DNA of 64,000 nt from Hyperoplus lanceolatus (lineage: Eukaryota; Chordata; Actinopteri; Uranoscopiformes; Ammodytidae): the NCBI GenBank assembly GCA_026929865.2, contig CM049396.1:26725001-26789000 (forward strand), in the 5' to 3' direction. Shown here piece by piece: positions 22,029-33,633 of the stretch. Numbering within the stretch: position 1 is the first letter of the stretch; each line of letters starts with the position of its first letter. The translations under genes were made by a program, and so were the position numbers. The notes below the pieces were generated by a model. That model made no database searches. It saw nothing but the letters and a program-made list of their open reading frames with translations, and had not been told where the DNA came from.

Positions 22029-24646
22029 CAGATCTTCGTAGCAACGAACAACGTTATTTAAAAAATAACATAAATGTACTGGCACATAGGCCCCTGATCC
22101 CTGATTATATATTTTCACCCAGAAGACTCGCCTTTGCTTCTAGCCAAAAATCATTCATCCGTTTCTTCTTCTAGAAATGACAAATTGCTGATGAACACAG
22201 AAATCTATCCAGTGCAGTAATCAAAATTGTTCTAACTCAGAACAAGGCAGAATAAAGCATGTTCATGTAGCTCACTCCTATGAAGAAAATGAACACGGAA
22301 AAAAGTTCCCATGGCCTTTATCATTGCCAGAATTCAAAAAACAAAGTAGCAGATACCATGTTCAGTAAGAACAAATTTAATCCAGCCATATTCACTCTTG
22401 CAGTATAACATCTCATATTAGCAACTAAACATAATTCAACCTTTCCAGGGTTATGTTCGATGCACTCATTGCATGTGGTCCTGGATAAATATTCAAAATT
22501 ATTCACTAACTTGAAGGATGAAACATGACATGTTTATTAATTTTAACCGAGGCGTCATTTTTTTAACCAAAGTTGCCCTCGTTTCATAAACCTATAACCA
22601 CGCACAGCACTTAGCCTTGAGGCCAAAGTCCTGCACTTGCTCTGTCCAGCATCCACCCTGACCAGCTCTCTACAATTTATATAAATGAAGTGCTTCCTTA
22701 AAACATTGCCAGGGAGCATAACATAGCCAGCAGTTATGTTTCTCTAGAAAATTGTAATTGGAAAAAAAACTAATTACCAGTATGTTTAAATGTATTTCTA
22801 GGGGGCATTAGCTGGCAACACACCGTGTACATTGTGCCTGAGATTTTTTTTTTAACTAATTTATTTATGTGACAAATGCCTACGTACATATGATATGAAT
22901 TGTGTGTGATATACGTTGAGGGTAAGTTGTTTAATAGCTTTTTTCTCCTCTCTCTTTCTATCTCTCTCTCTCCGCATGGGGCTGGGGATGTCTGCCAAGG
23001 GGGAGAACGACAGAGAGGTTAATTAGGCGGAGTAGATTCTGATGTTCCGGTTCAAATGAAAATCAAATGACATCCAGCGTCATCCATCACCGTCAAGCCA
23101 CTCTCTGTGCACCTATCAGGCAATCCCGGTATCTTGAAATGGCAGTCAAAAGGTTAGGAATACAAGTATCTGCAGGGGCTCTTTCCTCACTGTTAAATAT
23201 GGAGAACAGGCCATAGCCTTGTGCCATTAGTCTTAGAAACGCGGTCAGATGGTCTCTCATAAAAACTGACCAACTAACCATTGCCTATTGATTTCTCCCT
23301 GTTATCTGGGATTCTATACAATCAAGTCCCTGTGGGGGCAGGAGGATCTAGTGCACTGTACTACAGAAATATGTGTGAAGATTACAGAAATCTAACCTAG
23401 TCTCGAAAGGAAATCAAAAAAATCTGATCATGGGTGAAATTGCATCATATTAATTTGACATGCTTTGCTCCTCTCAATGTGCAACGTAAATGTTTGCTTT
23501 GGACTTTTACTCGTAGATCATTTGCTCCCTGTGGTCTTCAGGCGTTTGTGTTGTGCTCATCTCAATATTTCAGTCATTCAGGAAGAGCAGGTGAAAAACA
23601 AAACAACGGCTCCGGAATCCTCCCAGAGAAATCAGTCTTGTGGAGTCTGTGCAGAATGTTTGCTACGGTTTAATGGAGCTCGCCTCCCTTTGCCACTTTT
23701 CACTTTTTCCTGTGTGCATCCGTTTGATATTCATACAATGAAAACAACATCCACCAGAATGTTAAGGGAGAAATACTCTCACAGGTTACATTACATTGTT
23801 TATGGCAGGCTAGTCCGTAAACGAGAGCTGATTTTTCTTACGAAGACCAAATGATATGTGGTAGAAAATACGTCAATTTGCCTTAGTTTTTCATGATTGC
23901 CTTGGCACATTTTTCCATTCAGCTCAAATATACTACAACCCTGACAGGAGAAGAAATGGACAGAAACAGCACATGTTGTTTACAAAATGACACCGCCTGC
24001 TCCAAAATTGTCCCACAGCCATTGAAACCAAACATTTCCATCAAAACCTACAATTTGTTCTCAATTGGAAATGTGTGTTTTCTCATTTGTTTAAAAATTG
24101 ATCGCAAAATTGAAACTGCAGTTATCTGTACAACCTCTGCATCCTTCAAGTCAATGTTTGTGCAGGTCCCTCACAGTACTGACTCTGTTTTATCGCTGCA
24201 AACCATGCTGTGATTGGGGCTTTGTACTAAGCACTGTTTGTTAGAGACGAATATACTGTCAGAATGTATTTAAAATGTCCATAAAATCTTCATACAGTTA
24301 AATTTTGTTGTTCTATTTTCGTTTTGCTGAGTAGAACAGATTTTGTATACATGGACACGTCGACACCATTGATTTACATTTGTGAATTTGTTGTTCAATT
24401 AGGTTTTGTGTCTCTCTTTACGAGGTGTGTAAACTGTTTTGAAAGGTGTGTTAAAAGTATATCTTGTGAAAACAATGAAAAATTGTTAACCCACTCACCA
24501 GAGAGAACTCATGCTTTGCAAATAGTGTGTCAGCATTTTAAGTTGACCCATTTCTCTTGACGTGTGTGTAAGTGCTCGAGAAAAACTGTAACACTCAAGG
24601 CACTGTAGGTGTTGCCTTGATAGTGTATTCCTCTGATAATGTGTTG
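22029..24646. other. Gene-free stretch
   Basis: No exon, RNA gene or clear mobile element is recognised. A pyrimidine tract (TTTTCTCCTCTCTC...) lies at about 22942-22974. A 129-codon frame at 23465-23854 has no recognisable domain and no splice or promoter context. Confidence 0.5.
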
Positions 24647-25069
24647 ATTGTGTAGTGGAAACAATGGGATATTACTAGGGCCGAGGGGGCCATTGTTCCA
24701 CGACATTTGATACTACTAAAGGAAGGAGACATCTCGACTCAGGCAGACGCGGGGAGTAGGAATAGGTCTATTCAGGTTTCTTTATTCAAGGGTTGATTGA
24801 CATCGAGTTTACAGCTCAGCAGGCAGTTTCTTCTACTTCAACACAGATATTACTTATTCGTTACACTGCTTCAGATCTTATCTTGTCCTATGTATGTAGT
24901 TTATCCTCAACTTGGGGAAACGAGAGTCCCTGGCCGCAGCCTTCTTCTCCCCGGGTGTACAAGTGCCCCTTCTAGTGAAAGGCCTAGGCTTTATACCATG
25001 TCTGTGTGCGTGTGTGTGTGTGTGTCTGTTTGTGTGCATGTGTCTGTCTGTGTGTGTGTGTCTGTCTGT

Positions 25070-25114
<45 letters not shown>

Positions 25115-25163
25115 TGCATGTGTGTAAGAGTGTGCATGGGTGTATGTTTGTGTGTATGTGTGT

Positions 25164-25209
<46 letters not shown>

Positions 25210-25216
25210 TGTGCAT

Positions 25217-25285
<69 letters not shown>

Positions 25286-25511
25286 GTATAACATCTCTAA
25301 TGTCAGATCTGGGCTATTTGTAGCAAGGTCTTGCAATACGTGTCCATATTTTCTGCTGGGTCTGCAACAGCTGTGGTGGTGCACTTTTGTGGCCTAAAGG
25401 TCATGGTGTGACCTGTATGTGCTGTGGTGCAGTTCTTGCTTAACTCAAAGTTCTGTATTAACTTATTTCTTTAAATGATAACATAAATATGTTGGAAATT
25501 CCCTACAATTG
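24647..25511 (+). mobile_element. Solo LTR of an LTR retrotransposon, 4-bp TSD
   Basis: The body at 24651-25507 (857 bp) begins TGTAGTGGAAA and ends GGAAATTCCCTACA, the canonical TG...CA short inverted ends (TGTAG/CTACA). A perfect 4-bp direct repeat ATTG flanks it (24647-24650 and 25508-25511). A TATA-like CTTTATACC lies at about 24989. No gag, pol or primer-binding site follows and no second LTR is seen, so LTR-LTR recombination removed the interior. A (TG)n tract of about 280 bp inflates the length. A 4-bp TSD fits Gypsy-like or class I endogenous elements; strand is inferred from the TATA-like box. Confidence 0.8.
25005..25283. repeat. Very long interrupted (TG)n inside the solo LTR
   Basis: Nearly 280 bp of TG repeats interrupted by TC, CA and GGG variants, with two imperfect higher-order copies (GAGTGCATG... 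at about 25112 and GAGTGTGCATGGG at about 25207). It grew within the LTR and is predicted to be highly polymorphic. Long Cys-Val and His-Thr frames here are artefacts. Confidence 0.95.
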
Positions 25512-25736
25512 CACAAAGAAAAATATATTTCTAGCAATGTCTTATAGATCACAAGAAATACTTCTCCTTTAAACATGGTCACTAACATTACATACTGCAA
25601 ACAGAACTGTGAATTCCTTGGTCTTTGAAACACCTGAAAAGCTCAACCTCAATTAGATCTAAAGAGTTAACCGCATTGACACATAACTCCGTAAATGTCT
25701 GTAAAGTTTTTGTCCACTGCCAACAGTAAATAAAAT

Positions 25737-26759
<1,023 letters not shown>

Positions 26760-26934
26760 TACACAGCTGAGACACTGTAAACAGGTACGTAAACAAGGGG
26801 CTAAACAAGCCTGTTTTCGCTGCCTAAGCTGAGTACACTGTATGGACACGGGGGGATCATGAGGAGATTCACTGATTTTGACAGAAAGTGATTTTGACAA
26901 CAACCTTTCTCCAGAATTGCTGACTCGCAGTGTT
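26760..26934 (+). mobile_element. Partial copy of the TTAA-type MITE family
   Basis: The stretch ending GTGATTTTGACAACAACC then TTTCTCCAGAATTGCTGACTC matches the right half of the complete copy at 32304-32662, in the same orientation. The upstream ATGGACACGGGGGGATCATGAGGAG segment also matches. The terminal CCACCTTTAA is absent, so the copy is truncated on the right and diverged on the left. Confidence 0.7.
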
Positions 26935-28440
26935 TATGATTATGACAGGAACAAAGGAGGAAGTCAAGTTATCACAGAGTCAGCAGAGGAAGGAAGGATG
27001 GGTGGGTCATCAAGAGATCGGACTGTAATGTTTTATTCCTGTTTGATTCCTTTTCCCCACAAACGGTCCACGTAGGCTTTATTGTATGCTGGGACTTATA
27101 GGGTTAAAGCAGAGTATCATGAAAATAAACATTTAGCAAGTTAAATTACTTCCCTTATTATTATACTGGTATCCGACTGAGTGATCATGCACTGATTGGC
27201 CCTAATTTATTCAAGTTGGATCATTAAACTCTCAATGAGCCCTTATCAATTCTGTGCCCTGTTGATAAATGTAATACCAAAAACTGGTTTGAATAATAAG
27301 CATTGCCACTTAATAAATGTGGACTTTTGGTGGCCAGCCAAGCCAAAATTAAAAAGGGAGGCTTAGAGAGAAACCAAGAAATTGAGAGATGCTTGAGAGA
27401 AACATACAACTCGTACCAAATTACTGCACTGGAGGAGAAAAATCGAATCCTGAAATGACAACTGCAAAGTATGTTTTGCCAGCCTGCAGAGTGTGTGTGG
27501 TGTTCCTACTGTGACTTCGCCCCCCCCCCCTCCCCCCAATAAAAAAATAGAACTGGGACCCATTTTCTGTGATTTGTTTAATAATTCAGCACAGCCTAAA
27601 ACCAATTCACTTTAAGTGCCTATATGGTATTTTTATTAGGCAAATGCTCCATACTTGAGAGGAATAATTTACTTGTGTGCCGGAACTGGCAGGGTTTGAA
27701 GCCACGTGGAACTTACAGAGAAGCAGAGAACTAGTCTGGCTTTTTCTTCAGGGTACTAAAAAACAGCAAAACAATAATTCAATGAATATCATTATGTGTA
27801 TATGGCTAGTGGTGGCTGGTCTTGCCCTGATCACTTTACGAACTGTACTCTACTCTACTCATTAGGCTTTAAGAAAAAAAAACGCATATCAAACTTTTTC
27901 ACTGAACGATGTGCCATATTCAGCACACGCAGACATTCTCTCTTTCCCTTCTAAACCCTCCTTCCTGTCTTCAGCTGATATAATGTGAGGAAATGACACT
28001 GACCGCTGATAAAGAGATGTGACACTATTCAGCAGAGTCATTGTTTATCGTACAAGGCCTGAGTTTAAATCCTTGTCCTGCAGTTCCTCTGCCAAGTTTT
28101 TTCCACGCTGCGATAAAAGCAGAAGCACAGTGAAGTCTATTACCCTCTGACCTTAAGAAAGGAAATACTGACCTCTAGACATAAACCCATACTGAGTCAA
28201 CCAGAGTATAGCTCTTCATTATCTCACTGAAGGGGGGTAGAAAGTGGCAAAGTAACTGTACGGAGACTTAAAGAGAAAGTGCTGGAAATGAAGCAGCAAA
28301 GTGAACTGCAATGACAGACAGGGCCAGACACTGCAGCTGTGTTGATTGACACTGCAACACTGTCCTATTCTTTTTGATGGGATTAAATTGTCATGACCTC
28401 TCCGATATGGAAATTGGGCCATTGATCTCAGGCGTCTGAA
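26935..28440. other. Gene-free stretch
   Basis: No gene is supported. A C homopolymer-rich run occurs at about 27520-27537. GAGTTTAAATCC at about 28060 resembles a pol III B box but lacks a partner A box and cloverleaf. Confidence 0.5.
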
Positions 28441-30920
28441 ATGTCAACATTATTAAATTTTGAGAGCAGTGTTAGAGGAAGAGTTCACGCTTTTCCCCAA
28501 GCTTTATTTCATCCTCCTCACATTAATGTAAAGGAGCGCATCTGCACCCCTAACATCGAACTGTTGGCCGTTAGTCTGCGGCCATACTATCTCCCGAGGG
28601 AATTTACCTGTGCTGTCGCCATTGTTGTTTACATACAGCCGTCAGCTGATGCCAACACAGCATGTGACGTCATCAACTCAGTCACAGCTAAAATACTCAC
28701 ACAACATCCAAATGCCTTCGTTGCAATCTCTGGGGATTTTAATCATGCCTCTCTCTCTGCAACCCTCCCAACTTTTCACCAATTTGTCATGTGTCCTACC
28801 AGAGACAATAAAACACTGGATTTACTGTATGCAAACATACAGGATGCATACAGATCCAAAGCCCTCCCTCCCCTTGGCAGGTCAGACAATAACCTGGTTC
28901 TGCTTAATCCAACCTACACACCCATTGTTTAGCGGCAACTGGTAACCACAAGAACAGCCAGGAGCTGGTCTCAGGAATCCAATGAGATCCTTCAGGGGTG
29001 TTTTGATCCTACGGACTGGGATGTGCTCTGTGAACCCCATGGGGATAACATTGACTCCATGACAGACTGCATAACTGATTACATCTCCTTCTGTGTCAAT
29101 AATGTGGTACCTACTAGGGAGGTGAGGTGCTTTGCAAATAATAAACCCTGGATCACCAGTGATTTAAAATATCTGCTAAATAAAAAGAAGGCATCCAGGG
29201 ACGGTGACAGTGAGTTGCTTAAGAACTTACTGAGGGAGTTGAGAGTGAGGCTGAGAGAGAACAAGGAGGCATACAAGAGGAAGCTGGAGAGCAAGCTCCA
29301 ACATAACAACATTAGGGATATGTGGCAAGGTATGAAAACCATAACCGGCTTCAAGGTGAAAGAAAATCAGGCAGAAGGTACTCAGGAAAGGGCCAATGAG
29401 CTGAACATGTTCTTCAATAAGTTCAGCACGACACCTTTGGCTACCTCCCCAGCCCCTGATAGCCACACAGACCCTACATCCTCCCCCCTCACACAGCCCG
29501 ACCCCCCCGCACCTCTCCCAGCAAGTTACCTGGACGGCACCCACTGTAGCAGTAGCCAGGTGAAAATGCAGGCAAGAACAAGGCAGCAGGTTCAGATGGC
29601 ATCAGCCCCAGGGTCCTGAAAGCCTGCGAAGGTCAGCTATGTCGAATTCTACAGCATCTTTTCAACCTCAGCGTCAGCCAGGGGAGGCTTCCTGTGCTTC
29701 CTGCCTTGTTCCGGTCCCCAAGAAACCCTCGCCCTCTGCCCTCAACGACTACAGACCAGTTACCCTAACATCGCACATTATGAAGATAGTTGAGAGGCTG
29801 GTCTTGGCCCACCTGAGACCACAGGTGACCAGCTACCTGGACCCACTGCAGTTTGCATACTGCCCAAAGGTGGGGGTTGAGGACGCCATCATACAGTATA
29901 CCTACTCCACAGAGCCCACTCTCACCTAGACAAGTCTGGTAGCACTGTAAGGATTCTGTTTTTTGATTTTACAAGTGCATTTAAAACCATACAGCCAGTA
30001 CTGCTACGTGAGAAGCTGGAGATGATGCAGGTAGACACCACAACAACATCATGGATCATGGATTACCTGACTGACAGACCACAGTTTGTAAGGCTGGGGA
30101 GGTCTGTGTCTGAGCTGGCAGTCAGTGACATATGAGCGCCGCAGGGGACTGTGCTGTCCCCTTTCCTCTTCACACTATACACCTCAGACTTCCAGTACAA
30201 CTCTGAGGCTTGTCACTTACAGAAGTTATCAGACGACACTGCGGTTGTGGGGTGTATCAGTGGTGGAGAGGAGACAGATTACAGGCAGCTTGTGGATAAC
30301 TTTGTTGCAAGGAGTGGGAAGAACAATCTGGTTTTATGTGTCACAAAGACCAAGGAAATGGTGGTGGACTTTGGGAGGGCCAGTCCTGAGCTACCATCTC
30401 TGTCCTTGGGGATAAGGTGCAGGTGGTGGAGTCCTATAAATATTTGGGGGTTCACATGAACAATAAACTGGACTGGAAGCACCACACAGAGGCTGTCTAC
30501 AAAAAGGGCCAGAGCAGACTCTACTTCTTGAGGAAGCTTAGGTCTTTTAATGTGTGTAACAAAATGTTGTCCATGTTTTATCAGTCTGTTGTGGCAAGTG
30601 CCATTTTCTTTGCGGCCATCTCTTGGGGCAGCAGCATCAGGGCTTGTGAATCTAAAAAGCTTAACAAGCTGGTTAGCAGGGCTGGCTCTGTGCTGAGGAC
30701 TGCTGTGGAGCCCCTGGAGGTGGTATTGGGGAGAAGAATGGTACAGAAGCTCATCCATCCCTTACACAGTCTTGTGTGTAAACAGAGGAGTGTTTTTAGT
30801 GGGAGGCTACGGCAGCTAAGCTGCAAAAAGGACAGATACAAAAACACTTTTTTAGCTACTGCAATTGCACTTTATCATGACTTCCCTTTCAGTAAGGACA
30901 GAGGACATTTGAACTTTTAA
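28441..30920 (+). pseudogene. L2-like LINE polyprotein remnant with at least six lesions
   Basis: The endonuclease C-terminal half (ISGDFNHASL, TRDNKTLDLLYAN, LGRSDNNLVLL) is read from 28441 to an in-frame TAG at 28930, then continues in frame (WDVLCEPHGDNIDSMTDCI, NNKPWITSDL) to about 29570. RT follows in shifted frames: LNDYRPVTLTSHIMK (29639 frame), then GSTVRILFFDFTSAFKT (from 29926). An in-frame TGA at 30133 precedes APQGTVLSPFLFTLYTSDF, and the catalytic box is SDDTAVV. Another shift at about 30412 leads to YLGVHMNNKLDWK and the C-terminus to 30920. Frameshifts at about 29570, 29690, 29915 and 30412 plus two stops make it dead and clearly older than the LINE at 13960. Confidence 0.88.
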
Positions 30921-31221
30921 ACTGTAGCCTGAGCTGCAGATTTTGCACCTGTATAATTGCACACTTGATTGCTTTTTCTTTTAGCATAATTTTTTTCCTA
31001 TCATACTATGCACTGGCAGAGCTAGTATTTGTGTACTGTTATCTATGAGTAACAGCTACTTATGCACAGAGACTATCCATACCACTTTCTCATCTTGGCT
31101 ATGTATGCTCATGTTTTTTTTGTAGAGGTGGGATATATATGTAGGCCTATATGTGTTGTGTCGTGTGTATGTGTATGTTGGCTGCTGTAGCATCTGAATT
31201 TCCCTGCTGGGATGAATAAAG

Positions 31222-32171
31222 TAGGGGAGAACGGGGTAAGTAGGCACACTTTTTACTCTAGTGAGAATTGCTCATCACCAAAACATCTGTCAATAGCCAT
31301 TCCTACATTAAATTGAAGCTTAAGGTGTTGGCTAGAAATGTGTGTCTCTCTTTTTTTCCAACTTATTGTAATGAAGAAGTAATTTACCATCAAAGACACT
31401 CTGACACATTGTGACAACCAACCCCATCAAGGGGTCGGTTGTCACACACTATGGGGTTGTTTGTCACAATGTTATCTTAATGGGAATAATCTTAAAAAGA
31501 AGGCAAGGAGGCAGAACCAAATTTGAATGTTTAATTGAATTGTCAAGTTGACAAATAGGCCTACATAACGTTATGTAGCCTTGGCAGCTGGTCTAGTTTG
31601 GGATGCACTGGGTTGTTTTGATTTTGTTGCCCTTTTTTCTTTTGCTTGCTAGCTGCCTTTTCCTGCTCTATTCTTTCCTTCTCTGGGGTGTCAGTGAGGA
31701 TACAGCTTGACAATTTATTTCGTTATTGGGTTCCTTTTCTGGCTGCAGCCTTGAGATAACATGTGACAACCAACCCCCCAAAAAATTTGACGACCAACCC
31801 CAACTTGAATTTCTTGCTAGCATCAAGGCCAACAACCATCTGACAACTAATTAGCTTGCTAACCACAATCTAAACTATAGTTTACCCTTCACACTTTCTG
31901 AGGGTAACAAGTGTTTTGTTATAAACCCATTGTGTAAAAGCCTAGAAGAAAAATACTGAGAAGCAAAATATTTTGAATTTGACATGAAAAACACAAAACA
32001 TCCTCTCACCTGAAATGCAGCTGTCTTCCTCCAAGGAAGTCTATGTATGTGACCTCTGATCCCAATTCTGGACCTTTTTTATATCAACATTTCAGAGCTA
32101 GCGCGCTCTGGTGGCGAGATATAACGAATGTGACATCCAACCCATGTGACAAATTACCCCGTTCTCCCCTA
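31222..32171 (-). mobile_element. TIR DNA transposon with TA TSD nested in the LINE tail (pogo/Tc1-like)
   Basis: The perfect 16-bp TIR GGGGAGAACGGGGTAA (31224-31239) is matched by TTACCCCGTTCTCCCC (32154-32169), each bordered by TA (31222-31223 and 32170-32171). Removing the element restores the host LINE tail (AATAAAG-TA-TCTTATC), which proves the insertion point. Subterminal GTGACAACCAACCCC motifs recur at 31411, 31763 and, diverged, 31789 and 32130; an inverted copy at 31431-31445 forms a 15-bp stem (14 matches) with the first. A transposase C-terminal remnant lies on the minus strand. TA TSDs and that remnant point to the Tc1/mariner-pogo group. Confidence 0.85.
31559..31760 (-). pseudogene. 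Transposase C-terminal remnant (pogo-like)
   Basis: On the minus strand a frame reads ARKGTQ, a stop at 31723-31725, then RNKLSSCILTDTPEKERIEQ and a Lys/Gln-rich tail, ending in a TAG at about 31559. The ILTDTPEK-then-charged-tail pattern resembles the segment after the DDE domain in pogo-like transposases; this is family recognition by eye. The DDE domain and DNA-binding region are gone, so the element is an internal-deletion derivative that needed transposase in trans. Confidence 0.5.
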
Positions 32172-32303
32172 TATCTTATCTTATTTTACTGAAGGCTACA
32201 TTAGCTATACATTGAACAATATATAATTTAAGTGTGAGTACTAAGTCTTAATCCACCTCCCAAATAACTCAAACAATCTACCAAAAATGGCAAGATACTG
32301 TAA

Positions 32304-32662
32304 TTAAAGGAGAAGTCAGCAATTATGGAGAATGCTTGCAGTCCAAATCACTTTTTTGTCAAAATCAATTAATATGTCCTCATGTTTTGCTACCTGTCGG
32401 TATGTGTGTGCTGGAAAATAAATAAAGTGTTAATACACAGCCTAAGCTCTGTAAGTGGCCATGTTGCTAGCTACGGAGGCCCCCCTTAGTTTACATAACC
32501 TGTTTACATACCAGTTTACAGAATATATTCTGTGTATTAACACTGTTGTTCCAGTGCACTAACAGTGTGGACAGGAAGAGGATTGTGAGGAGATATTTAC
32601 TGATTTTCACGAATGTGATTTTGACGACAAACATTCTCCAGAATGGCTTACTCCACCTTTAA
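32304..32662. mobile_element. Complete TTAA-flanked MITE with long TIRs
   Basis: A 359-bp unit, counting TTAA at 32304-32307 and 32659-32662. The first about 85 bp (AGGAGAAGTCAGCAATTATG..., with GGAGAATGCTTG and CAAAATCA blocks) is the imperfect reverse complement of the last about 85 bp (...GATTTTGACGACAAACATTC then TCCAGAATGG to CCACCT). TTAA targets are used by piggyBac and Kolobok elements; the choice between them is not settled. There is no coding capacity. Related copies lie at 26760-26934 and 49081-49223. Confidence 0.8.
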
Positions 32663-33239
32663 TCCTGGTTTTATATTCTATTCTGCTACATTCTTCTCTT
32701 ATATCACACATCCTATATCCTATTTAGCCTAAGCATTTTCACCTGGTGTATTAATAGAATATGAAGACTGATTAATAACCCCTATGATTTGGCAAAGTGG
32801 ACACGTTTCCTGTAGATCATCACACAGATTCCCTGGACCTTTATTTCATTTGAACCTTACAATCAAAGTCTTATCCCCACAGTGGTCTATCATAGGAGCT
32901 TTCATAAAAATAAAAAAAGCTAATGACTCACCAGCGCTCGCCTTATAGCCCTATACTACTTATACCGTGTGGATCAGGGGCAGAGAGGGGGGAACTGGGG
33001 TGTGAAATAGACTCCAGTTAGCTGATGATGGACACATATGAAAAGAAGACTCGGATGGTTGACCCGCCTTTTTTTTAGCTCCATCATGTGAAGTTGAAAT
33101 ATGAATCTAAATAGCCTGGAAAAATGCATTTACTTTTCCTTATATATCCCCTGAAGAGTACAGGGGCAACATCATCATCACAGGGAGTCTTTTTGAAGCG
33201 CATTTGCACACACACACCCGCTCTATGCCAGAGATCCAC
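32663..33239. other. Gene-free stretch upstream of the cadherin promoter
   Basis: No exon is recognised. This is the proximal upstream DNA of the cadherin gene and may hold regulatory sites, but none stands out by eye. Confidence 0.4.
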
Positions 33240-33321
33240 CGTCCGGTATAGAAGGGGAGGGGAGGGGTTGTAGTGACGCGGTTATCCAATGGGAGCCGGC
33301 TTTCTCTGGACCGGAGCGCAA

Positions 33322-33420
<99 letters not shown>

Positions 33421-33579
33421 GGCACTTTTGCGCCAGACAAGTAGTAGGGACGGTCTCTCACACAGCATCCGAGGGAGAACAAGAAACAGGGCTGCGGGAA
33501 TTACTGAGGTGTATTTGGCGAGAGAAAACTCATCTTTTTCCCCACCTTTTTTTCTCTCCTAACACGCGGGTTCGCAAAG
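33240..33579 (+). promoter_or_regulatory. Putative core promoter and 5' UTR of the cadherin gene
   Basis: Upstream of the start codon lie a GGGGAGGGGAGGGG GC-box-like run (33254-33267) and a CCAAT box (33286-33290, GTTATCCAATGGGAG). A (CT)n tract follows (33324-33417). No TATA box precedes the gene, as is common for cadherin genes. The 150 bp before the ATG are G+C-balanced without an ATG in good context and probably form the 5' UTR. The transcription start is not defined; the (CT)n could lie in the promoter or within the transcribed leader. Confidence 0.5.
33324..33417. repeat. (CT)47 microsatellite next to the cadherin start
   Basis: An uninterrupted CT run of 94 bp ends 162 bp before the start codon. 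On the other strand it is (GA)n, the type bound by GAGA-like factors and able to form H-DNA. Length variation here could affect promoter activity; this is inference. Arg-Glu and Leu-Ser frames across it are artefacts. Confidence 0.97.
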
Positions 33580-33633
33580 ATGAACGTTGGCTACGTCGTC
33601 CTGGCGTGCACCTTACTTGTGGGTGCATCCTCG
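33580..33633 (+). CDS. Cadherin exon 1: signal peptide
   Basis: The ATG at 33580 has A at -3 (GCAAAGATGA). It opens an 18-codon segment, MNVGYVVLACTLLVGASS, a typical hydrophobic signal peptide, which stops exactly at a consensus donor (TCG|GTAAGA) in phase 0. Classical cadherins have a first coding exon of just this kind (about 45-60 bp, signal peptide only), followed by an exon that starts the prodomain, as seen at 34879. The product would be a cell-surface Ca2+-dependent adhesion receptor routed to the secretory pathway. The exon is identified by its pairing with exon 2; alone it would be too short to call. Confidence 0.8.

Larger units (their letters stand above)
28441..32185 (+). mobile_element. 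Decayed L2-type LINE, interrupted by a TIR transposon
   Basis: Coding remnants of endonuclease and RT occupy about 28460-30920. A 3' UTR follows, ending TTTCCCTGCTGGGATGAATAAAG at 31203-31221. The characteristic TATCTTATCTTATTTT tail then resumes only at about 32172, because a 946-bp DNA transposon split it at a TA. The sequence order, DNKTLDLLYAN endonuclease motif and TATC-type tail fit fish L2/Maui-like LINEs. The true 5' end and TSD are not identifiable. Confidence 0.85.

Noticed and set aside
23465..23854. 129-codon frame considered as a possible exon
   Set aside because: No domain, and no acceptor/donor pair that gives a sensible product.
24797..25384. Overlapping frames of 164 and 168 codons on the two strands rich in Cys-Val and His-Thr
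   Set aside because: They are read-throughs of the (TG)n tract within the solo LTR.
28050..28100. B-box-like GAGTTTAAATCC suggesting a tRNA or SINE
   Set aside because: No A box at the right distance, no cloverleaf, no repeat copies or TSD seen.
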